This document shows positions 1 to 5,402 of a stretch of 5,402 nucleotides of DNA, in pieces (the stretch's first letter is position 1; every line of letters starts with the position of its first letter). The translations under genes were made by a program, and so were the position numbers. Location: the NCBI GenBank assembly GCA_947463755.1, contig CANHUK010000157.1:1-5402 (forward strand), given 5' to 3'. The DNA is from Chitinophagaceae bacterium (GTDB taxonomy: Bacteria; Bacteroidota; Bacteroidia; Chitinophagales; Chitinophagaceae). Below the pieces are notes generated by a model, which ran no database searches, was not told the origin of the DNA, and saw only the letters and a list, made by a program, of their open reading frames with translations.

Positions 1-1627
1 TGTCCAGCGAAATATAAATATAACCATCCTTCGACATGTCTCCTTCATAGATCCGGTTACGGCCCGTTCCGAAACGATCGGTCACGGTCTGCGAGGCGGG
101 CTCGGAATAGACATGGAAAACGACCGGATATTTTTTGGATGGATCAAATCCAGCAGGCTTTACCATCCAACCATCCAGCTCCACGCCATCGGCCGTCTTC
201 ACCCGGAAGAACTCCAACGGATCGGGTGTGGAAGCCAGTTTTGCGATCGCATCCGCGACAGGTCCCTTCCCGCCACCCAAGGGTCGGTGGTCCGGCATAC
301 TGACCCATTCGCTCACCCCCGGAATGCGATGGTTGGTGAAGCGATGGATCGCTATCCCCCCACCGGGCGCAATATCATATTCATGGGTCCCCGGCTGACC
401 TTCGGGGGTCAGTCGCTCCGCGGGCCCTCCACCATCGATCCGGATCCGGTAGAGATATCGGCGCGTGGCATCATCCGGCGAAGCCGAAAAATAAATATAT
501 CCGCTGCGCTCGTCCACCCGGTCGAGGTCGATCAGGTCGTAGTCCCCGCGCGTGATCAGGCGTGGGGCCGATCCGTCCATCGGCACCCGCCAAAGATGCC
601 GCCAGCCGTCCGTTTCACTGGCCCAGACAAAGGCGCGGCCACCCTCGAGCCAATCCCAGCCGCCATAGGCGTATCCTTCATCCCAGTTGGGCAGGATATC
701 AACCCAGGCACTGTCACGCTCCGAGAATACAAGCTGCACGCCTCCGACTGTGGCATCACAGGCAAAGAGTTTGCTCTGCTGCTGTTTCCGGTCCAGTTGC
801 TGGACAATGACCCGACGGCCATCGGGTACCCATTCCATACGCGGGAGATAGTGCTGACGGGGATCCCCGGGGATCTTCATCCATGTCACCGGTCCGCCGG
901 ACACCGACACGACCCCGATGCGCACGGCAGATGGCGGTTCCCCAACCTTGGGATATTCCACCGGGATCACGCGGGAATAAATGGAATCGGTATTGTTCAT
1001 CATCAGGAAATCGCGCGTGCCGGCGGCATTCACCTGCCAGAAAGCGATCCGCTGACCATCCGGACTCCACCGGAAACCATCCCGACAGGCAAACTCCTCT
1101 TCATAGACCCAGTCGAAAGTGCCGTTGATCAGCCGGCGATGCCCGTCTTTCGTCAGCGCCTTCGGCACACCACCGGCCAGGTCCTCTACGTAGAGATTAT
1201 AATTGCTCACATAAGCGGCGCGTCGGCCGTCAGGGGATAGTTTGGCAAACATCAGCGACTGGGCAGATAAACCGCTACCCAGTTGCCGCCAGCGGCCCGT
1301 CTTCCGGTCGAAGACATGGTAGTCGCCCCGGGTTTCATACCTCCACACCCTGGCCGTATTGGTAAAAACCAATAGCCGCTGCATGTCCTGGCTGAAGCGA
1401 AAAGCCGCCGGCTCCATTCCGGCCTGCAGTTGATCGAGCTGTGACCTGGATACCAGCACCTCCTCCGCGCCCGACATCACGTTGATCTGAACGATGCCTT
1501 TTTCGGTGAATTCGACCCTGGCCTTGCCATCTGGCAGCCAGGGATCGGAAGAACCCGGCTGTCCAACCGTGATGCCGGTGATCAGGAGTGCATGAAGCGC
1601 AAGCAGGATCCGTATGAGACAATGCAT
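1..1627 (-). CDS. Secreted dipeptidyl-peptidase IV family serine peptidase (S9B), N-terminal part, cut by the window edge
   Basis: This is the N-terminal 542 residues of a dipeptidyl-peptidase IV-like enzyme, which removes dipeptides from peptide N-termini outside the cytoplasm. A hydrophobic signal segment covers residues 4-22 (LIRILLALHALLITGITVG). The DPP IV beta-propeller follows, with the family motif TNTARVWRYETRGDY at 89-103 and, at 172-179, DWVYEEEF, whose glutamates bind the free amino terminus of the substrate in DPP IV. Repeated WSPDGxRIAF-like blades support the propeller. The alpha/beta-hydrolase domain begins before FHVYSEP (504-510), and the sequence stops at ISLD (539-542), where family members continue into the catalytic core. 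The nucleophile serine and the rest of the triad are outside the window; the family is usually 700-750 residues. An in-frame ATG 11 codons upstream (1660) would give a longer basic N-terminus. I prefer 1627 because an A-rich tract precedes it. The gene is divergent from hslR. Family call is firm; exact specificity is inferred. Confidence 0.9.
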   Translation of the reverse strand, partial: MHCLIRILLALHALLITGITVGQPGSSDPWLPDGKARVEFTEKGIVQINVMSGAEEVLVSRSQLDQLQAGMEPAAFRFSQDMQRLLVFTNTARVWRYETRGDYHVFDRKTGRWRQLGSGLSAQSLMFAKLSPDGRRAAYVSNYNLYVEDLAGGVPKALTKDGHRRLINGTFDWVYEEEFACRDGFRWSPDGQRIAFWQVNAAGTRDFLMMNNTDSIYSRVIPVEYPKVGEPPSAVRIGVVSVSGGPVTWMKIPGDPRQHYLPRMEWVPDGRRVIVQQLDRKQQQSKLFACDATVGGVQLVFSERDSAWVDILPNWDEGYAYGGWDWLEGGRAFVWASETDGWRHLWRVPMDGSAPRLITRGDYDLIDLDRVDERSGYIYFSASPDDATRRYLYRIRIDGGGPAERLTPEGQPGTHEYDIAPGGGIAIHRFTNHRIPGVSEWVSMPDHRPLGGGKGPVADAIAKLASTPDPLEFFRVKTADGVELDGWMVKPAGFDPSKKYPVVFHVYSEPASQTVTDRFGTGRNRIYEGDMSKDGYIYISLD

Positions 1628-1676
1628 GAGGATTTTTTTTGGGAAGTTACGGCATCGCATCGAAGCTTGCCCGGAC

Positions 1677-1704
1677 TTGGGGCAGGAATGATTCGCTACC
1701 TTTG
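1677..1704 (+). promoter_or_regulatory. Bacteroidota-type promoter of hslR
   Basis: TACCTTTG at 1697-1704 matches the Bacteroidota -7 consensus TAnnTTTG exactly. A TTG at 1677-1679 lies 17 bases upstream, at the short end of the known spacing for the -33 element. Transcription would start near 1711, leaving a leader of about 15 bases before the hslR ATG at 1726, with no Shine-Dalgarno sequence. The motif is seen; its use as a promoter is inferred. Confidence 0.7.
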
Positions 1705-1725
1705 ATATCTGAACGTTAGCATCCC

Positions 1726-2109
1726 ATGGCCGCCTCCGAAAAACTTCGCATCGACAAATACCTCTGGTCCATCCGGCTGTTCAAGACACGCTCGGCCGCG
1801 GCGGACGCCTGCGATAAGGGCCGGGTGAAGTTGGAAGGCACTTCCGTCAAGGCCTCCCGCAGCGTGCACGTCGGAGATACCTATGAAGTGCGGACCGATA
1901 CACGGAAATGGGTGATCCGGGTGGAATCCCTGCTCGACCACCGGGTGCAATTTTCCGAGGCGGTGAAACACTACACAGACCTCACCCCACCCGAAGAACA
2001 GGAAATGATCTCCTTCCAGGCCGCTGTATTCCACACAGGCAAGCGCCCCAGCAAGATCGGTCGTCCGACGAAAAAGGACCGCCGCGAACTGGACGATTTC
2101 ATGGAATGA
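1726..2109 (+). CDS. hslR: S4-domain RNA-binding protein, Hsp15 (HslR) family
   Basis: The 127-residue product matches the heat-shock protein 15 family in length and in two diagnostic regions. An S4 RNA-binding domain occupies about residues 7-55: LRIDKYLWSIRLFKTRSAA, then a glycine-containing turn (DKGRVKLEG), then a VHVGDTYEV-like strand. The basic C-terminal tail GRPTKKDRRELDDF (near 112-125) corresponds to the RPDKKERRDLLRF segment of E. coli HslR. In E. coli, Hsp15 binds free 50S subunits that still carry nascent-chain tRNA after translation aborts, so they can be recycled; the same cytoplasmic role is inferred here. The ATG at 1726 is supported by the promoter just upstream and by the normal family start, a few residues before the LR(I/L)DK motif. 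The gene stands alone, divergent from the peptidase and convergent with the DUF2490 gene. Confidence 0.88.
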   Translation: MAASEKLRIDKYLWSIRLFKTRSAAADACDKGRVKLEGTSVKASRSVHVGDTYEVRTDTRKWVIRVESLLDHRVQFSEAVKHYTDLTPPEEQEMISFQAAVFHTGKRPSKIGRPTKKDRRELDDFME

Positions 2110-2112
2110 TCC

Positions 2113-2135
2113 TCGGCAGGTCTGCTACCTGTCGA
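2113..2135. terminator. Hairpin at the meeting point of convergent genes, candidate bidirectional terminator
   Basis: TCGGCAGGT (2113-2121) pairs with ACCTGTCGA (2127-2135) over nine positions, one of them a G-T wobble, around a 5-base loop. It begins four bases after the hslR stop and overlaps the last codons and stop of the opposing DUF2490 gene. Position and symmetry suit a shared terminator. Neither side has a run of T, so it is not a classical intrinsic terminator. Confidence 0.4.
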
Positions 2136-2799
2136 ACGGGAGGTTATTGAACAAGGCGATCTGCCACTGCCCCCGGCTCCTGGTTTCCTGGATCTGCGAC
2201 ATCAACCCCACCTCCAGCCTGACATCCCGGTGCAGCTGATAACCCAGGGCACCATATACCCGGTTGCGGTCATACACCGCCTTGTCTGAGTGCAGGAATA
2301 CCTCATTGTATAATGACAGATACCAGGCACCCTTTTCCATCTTCGGCTTGTTGAACGGGATGTTTGCCCCTAAAAAATACCGGAAGCGGACGCGGAATCG
2401 ATCCGTCAAAAATCGCTCCTCCAATCTATAGCGATGTTGCAGAAAGACACGGCCGAATGACTGCCGGGTGATGAACTGCTGGAAGATCCGATGCTCCGAT
2501 GTTACACTTTTCACGGAACTTCCCGGCGTATAAGGCGCATTGTGGATAAATGCATATCCAAGTAACAGATTGTTATTCCCTTCCGTTAGATTCCGGCCGA
2601 TACCGGTACGCACCAGCAACTGCTCCAGGTCACCAACCAGGTTGTAATTGCGGTATTGTACTTCGTTCCACCAGTTCCACTTGCTTGCAAACCGCTGATT
2701 TCCAATATATATCATCCAATTTCCGACATCAGTCGACTGAGCCCTGATCACGCCGAACAACATGAAAAGACCCACAGATAGCAACAAGCACTTCTTCAT
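2125..2799 (-). CDS. DUF2490 family protein, secreted or outer-membrane
   Basis: The 224-residue protein begins with a clear signal peptide (MKKCLLLSVGLFMLFGVIRA, likely cut before QS near residue 21). The mature part has the DUF2490 pattern: an early GNWMIYIGNQRFASKWNWWNE segment, QYRNYN, a DLEQLLVRTGIGRNL strand, an LLLGYAFIHN strand, QHRYRLEERF and then RVRFRYFLGA. Alternating aromatic and polar residues in short strands, plus many Arg and Tyr residues, suggest a small outer-membrane beta-barrel. The family is common in Bacteroidota and has no established function. It is the last of three closely spaced minus-strand genes, 34 bases after the lipocalin-like gene, with a palindrome in that gap. 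Length is normal and the frame intact. The DUF2490 call rests on motif recall; the barrel and location are inferred. Confidence 0.82.
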   Translation of the reverse strand: MKKCLLLSVGLFMLFGVIRAQSTDVGNWMIYIGNQRFASKWNWWNEVQYRNYNLVGDLEQLLVRTGIGRNLTEGNNNLLLGYAFIHNAPYTPGSSVKSVTSEHRIFQQFITRQSFGRVFLQHRYRLEERFLTDRFRVRFRYFLGANIPFNKPKMEKGAWYLSLYNEVFLHSDKAVYDRNRVYGALGYQLHRDVRLEVGLMSQIQETRSRGQWQIALFNNLPFDR

Positions 2800-2813
2800 T
2801 CAATAAATTATAA

Positions 2814-2831
2814 TGGAAATAATTATTTCCA
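2814..2831. repeat. Perfect 18-bp palindrome in an AT-rich intergenic gap
   Basis: TGGAAATAATTATTTCCA is its own reverse complement. ATAAATT (2803-2809) and AATTTAT (2831-2837) extend the symmetry outward with an asymmetric bulge. It lies between the stop of the lipocalin-like gene (2834-2836) and the start of the DUF2490 gene (2799). It could be an RNA hairpin that tunes or stops readthrough, or a binding site for a dimeric regulator. The symmetry is seen; the function is unknown. Confidence 0.6.
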
Positions 2832-2833
2832 AT

Positions 2834-3526
2834 TTATCGACTCCACACCTCGCTGATCGGATCTCCCTTTGAACTCTTGCCGGAGTGATGCCAGTTGCGG
2901 CCTTCCACCTTGCCGTCGAAGCTCAGGCTCATGCCGACCCGGCTGCTGTCGCGTGAGAAAAATTCGATGTATTCCGTGTACTTCCCGTTTTCGAAGGTAT
3001 AGGTGCCTCCACCGGTCCCGAAGAATTCGCCCGTGGCGGTATTGATCGCAGCCCACTGGAATCGTTTTCCGGAGAGGAGCTTGATGGTCTTCCGGGCGGC
3101 GGGTTTGATCTCGACCATTTTGCCACCCTGGTCGCGACCCGTGATGCGCCAGTTGCCGGCCAGGGGACCGGAACCATCATCTGTTCGTTCCCATGCCGCC
3201 GTTTTGCCGCCCAGGGCCACGGTCAACTTTCCTTTTTTGATCGACCATTCTGTCTTATAAGCACTGCCAACTTTCTGGCGTTCGCTGGTATTATATTCCA
3301 CAGTGCCGGTCATTGATCCGGCTTCTACGCTGCAGGTGCCACCTTCCGTGTGGATGAACTTTTTCCCGGAAATATCAAAACTGCTCAGGCTGTAATAATC
3401 ATCGATGATCACCAGGGTATGGGTAATATTCCCTTCCTGCCGCACCCAGGCACCGGTGGGTTGATCACGCAGGGTATTCATGGCCATAAGCCCCAGAACG
3501 GACAGTAAAAGCATCAGATTTTTCAT
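2834..3526 (-). CDS. Secreted protein with two lipocalin-like repeats, function unknown
   Basis: The 230-residue protein starts with a short hydrophobic export signal (MKNLMLLLSVLGLMAM) and then shows two copies of one fold. Repeat 1 opens with TGAWVRQEG (24-32), has EGGTCSVEAG (61-70) and ends in AAWERT (110-115). Repeat 2 opens with AGNWRITG (123-130), has GGGTYTFENG (172-181) and IEFFSRD, and ends in SEVWSR (225-230). The G-x-W start, the GGT-x3-E-x-G centre and the W-x-R end recur in order, as in lipocalin-like secreted proteins of Bacteroidota such as the DUF4488 group. Such folds often bind small hydrophobic ligands, but no ligand can be named. It sits 48 bases after the mutarotase gene on the same strand, so co-transcription is possible. 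I recognise the fold type rather than a named family. Confidence 0.75.
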   Translation of the reverse strand: MKNLMLLLSVLGLMAMNTLRDQPTGAWVRQEGNITHTLVIIDDYYSLSSFDISGKKFIHTEGGTCSVEAGSMTGTVEYNTSERQKVGSAYKTEWSIKKGKLTVALGGKTAAWERTDDGSGPLAGNWRITGRDQGGKMVEIKPAARKTIKLLSGKRFQWAAINTATGEFFGTGGGTYTFENGKYTEYIEFFSRDSSRVGMSLSFDGKVEGRNWHHSGKSSKGDPISEVWSR

Positions 3527-3574
3527 ATGTGCAAGTGTTTAATATGTGCGACCCCGACTGCTGTCGAGATAAGA

Positions 3575-4441
3575 TCAGAACAGCTCCACCCACCAGGCTT
3601 TCGACCACTCGCCACCGGGCTCCAGGCAGACGATCCCCGGCTTCCGGGTGAGTTCGCCATCGTGCGACACGGTATCGGCATGTCCCTGCCAGGGTTCGAT
3701 GCACACGAAAGGTGCACCCGGTGCGGCCCAGAGGCCCAGATGCGGCCAGCCTTCGATCCCAAAGCGCAGTCCGTGCGGATCGCGGTCACTTTGGATTGTT
3801 ATGTGATCCGATTGGAGGTTCTTCAAAACGATGGCATCCCGGGCGAAGGTTTCGGTCGTCAGCAGGATCTGCTGTTCATTATTCAGAAAGGGTACGGCCT
3901 CATCCCGGATCAACCCGTCCGACAATGTCCACCTGCCCGTCGTCTCAGGCCGGCTGAAGGTCAACCGGTAATCATCATAAGAAAGTCCCTCGCGCAGCGG
4001 TACCCTGAAGGCGGGATGGGCGCCGAGTGAAAAGTACAATGGTTGATCATCAGGGTTGAAGACCGAATAGGTCACCGTCAACCGGCCGTTGGCGATCAGA
4101 TAGCGCAGCTGCAGAACGAACCGAAAGGGATAGACAACACGGGTGGATTCATTGTCCTCCAGCGTGAACAGCGCTTCCGCCTCGCTGATGGTTTCTGCCC
4201 GAAAAACTTTCTCCCGGGCGAAACCATGCCGCGGCAGCGTGTAGGTCGTACCGCGATATTGATAGTGATCGTCGCGCAGGGTGCCCACGATCGGAAAAAG
4301 TACCGGCGAAAACTTTCCCCACCAGGCAGGATCGCCGGACCAGAGATGATCGAGGCCGGTGTCCGTCGCCCTCAATTGACGGAGCTCCGCACCCAATGGA
4401 TGGATGGACGCTTCGATACCCTCTTGCTTCAGCCGGATCAT
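3575..4441 (-). CDS. Aldose 1-epimerase family protein (LacX-like sugar mutarotase)
   Basis: The complete 288-residue protein belongs to the galactose mutarotase-like fold and most resembles the LacX-type branch. That family interconverts alpha and beta anomers of aldoses in the cytoplasm; no signal peptide is present. Expected residues are in place: His72 in PRHGFAR, His142 in LGAHPAF and Glu249 in CIEPWQG, matching the two catalytic histidines and the glutamate base of aldose 1-epimerases. Other family features are the early HPLGAEL (14-20), the LWSGDPAWW motif (33-41) and PVLFPIVG (46-53). The ATG at 4441 gives the usual family N-terminus, starting directly with the first beta strand. It is the first of three closely spaced minus-strand genes. 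I see no convincing TAnnTTTG element upstream on its strand. The sugar substrate cannot be told from sequence; some family members may act on phosphorylated sugars. Confidence 0.88.
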   Translation of the reverse strand: MIRLKQEGIEASIHPLGAELRQLRATDTGLDHLWSGDPAWWGKFSPVLFPIVGTLRDDHYQYRGTTYTLPRHGFAREKVFRAETISEAEALFTLEDNESTRVVYPFRFVLQLRYLIANGRLTVTYSVFNPDDQPLYFSLGAHPAFRVPLREGLSYDDYRLTFSRPETTGRWTLSDGLIRDEAVPFLNNEQQILLTTETFARDAIVLKNLQSDHITIQSDRDPHGLRFGIEGWPHLGLWAAPGAPFVCIEPWQGHADTVSHDGELTRKPGIVCLEPGGEWSKAWWVELF

Positions 4442-4606
4442 GTATTAAAAATAAGAAAGAAAGGGATGCGGACGTAGAGTGAGCAGATCCATTGAGGACA
4501 GTTTGCCCAAGGAGATCATCCTCTCCGATGAAATCGGTCAGAGACCCTAAAAATCGACCCGGCTACTTTTGAATGTACACTGAAAGGCGATAAAACCGGG
4601 TTTCCC
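4442..4606. other. Divergent intergenic region between the mutarotase and the gltD remnant
   Basis: No coding potential is evident in these 165 bases. They hold a short hairpin at 4521-4543: CCGAT (4525-4529), loop GAA, ATCGG (4533-4537), with CTCT and AGAG flanks that can also pair past a 2-base bulge. They also hold a -7 type box at 4564-4571. On the minus strand the hairpin would fall in the leader of the mutarotase gene if transcription starts to its right. I do not recognise a known riboswitch. Confidence 0.5.
4564..4571 (+). promoter_or_regulatory. Bacteroidota -7 promoter box upstream of the gltD remnant
   Basis: TACTTTTG matches TAnnTTTG exactly and lies 35 bases before the ATG at 4607. 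No TTG occurs 17-23 bases upstream, so the -33 half is weak or missing. The decayed genes downstream may therefore still be transcribed, at reduced strength. Confidence 0.45.
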
Positions 4607-5370
<764 letters not shown>

Positions 5371-5382
5371 CAGAAAATAAAT

Positions 5383-5402
5383 ATGAGCGGGAGGACCTTG
5401 AA
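5383..5402 (+). CDS. Possible start of a downstream gene, cut by the window edge
   Basis: An ATG at 5383, 12 bases after the nifJ remnant's stop, opens a frame reading MSGRTL to the end of the window. The preceding AGAAAATAAAT is A-rich, as is common before Bacteroidota start codons. Six codons are too few to identify a product. Some relatives carry a dihydroorotate dehydrogenase-like (PreA-type) gene near gltD and nifJ, which would fit, but that is a guess. Confidence 0.3.

Noticed and set aside
113..1240. A 375-codon open frame on the plus strand
   Set aside because: It lies wholly opposite the DPP IV-like gene, whose minus-strand translation shows strong family motifs throughout. The plus-strand product is low-complexity in character (rich in Pro, Arg, His, Ile) with no recognisable domain.
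3555..3566. CGAC-TGCT-GTCG inverted repeat between the mutarotase and lipocalin-like genes
   Set aside because: A 4-bp stem is expected often by chance in GC-rich DNA, and no T-run follows.
3527..4477. Plus-strand open frames of 144-167 codons opposite the mutarotase gene
   Set aside because: They mirror an intact, motif-complete mutarotase and show no domain of their own.
4442..4500. Promoter for the mutarotase cluster on the minus strand
   Set aside because: The best candidate (TACGTCCG) differs from TAnnTTTG at two key positions and has no suitably spaced TTG.
4442..4606. Known riboswitch or small RNA in the divergent gap
   Set aside because: Only a short 5+4 bp hairpin is visible, and no conserved riboswitch core could be recognised.

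Overview
The window most likely comes from a Bacteroidota genome, plausibly a GC-rich member of the Chitinophagaceae or a relative. The evidence is a secreted DPP IV-type S9 peptidase, a DUF2490 protein, a secreted lipocalin-like repeat protein, the lack of clear Shine-Dalgarno sequences, and a good match to the Bacteroidota promoter (TTG-N17-TACCTTTG) just upstream of hslR. The lineage is inferred from gene content and motifs, not from a search.

Layout, left to right. Bases 1-1627 (minus strand) hold the N-terminal three quarters of a secreted dipeptidyl-peptidase IV family protein. Its catalytic end lies beyond the left edge. A divergent gap of 98 bases follows, with the promoter of hslR (1726-2109, plus strand), a small S4-domain RNA-binding protein of the Hsp15 type. 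hslR converges on a minus-strand cluster of three closely spaced genes. In transcription order these are an aldose-1-epimerase-like mutarotase (3575-4441), a secreted two-repeat lipocalin-like protein (2834-3526) and a DUF2490 protein (2125-2799). The gaps are 48 and 34 bases, so they could be one operon, although their functions show no obvious link. A 9-bp stem hairpin sits where hslR and the DUF2490 gene meet, and a perfect 18-bp AT-rich palindrome lies between the lipocalin-like and DUF2490 genes.

The right end (4607-5370, plus strand) is the striking part. The first 109 residues of a GltD-like (glutamate synthase small chain type) iron-sulfur/FAD oxidoreductase are joined, out of frame, to the C-terminal thiamine-diphosphate-binding part of a pyruvate:ferredoxin (flavodoxin) oxidoreductase, NifJ. 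The NifJ piece has itself lost roughly 70 internal residues and carries an in-frame stop at that second junction. The GltD piece has also lost a family-conserved cysteine. This looks like the collapsed remains of a gltD-nifJ gene pair, through genuine gene decay or through misassembly. It is very unlikely to encode a working enzyme. A further plus-strand gene may start at 5383.

I see no tRNA, rRNA, CRISPR array, transposase or integrase, and no convincing new system. The gltD/nifJ junction is the observation most worth checking.
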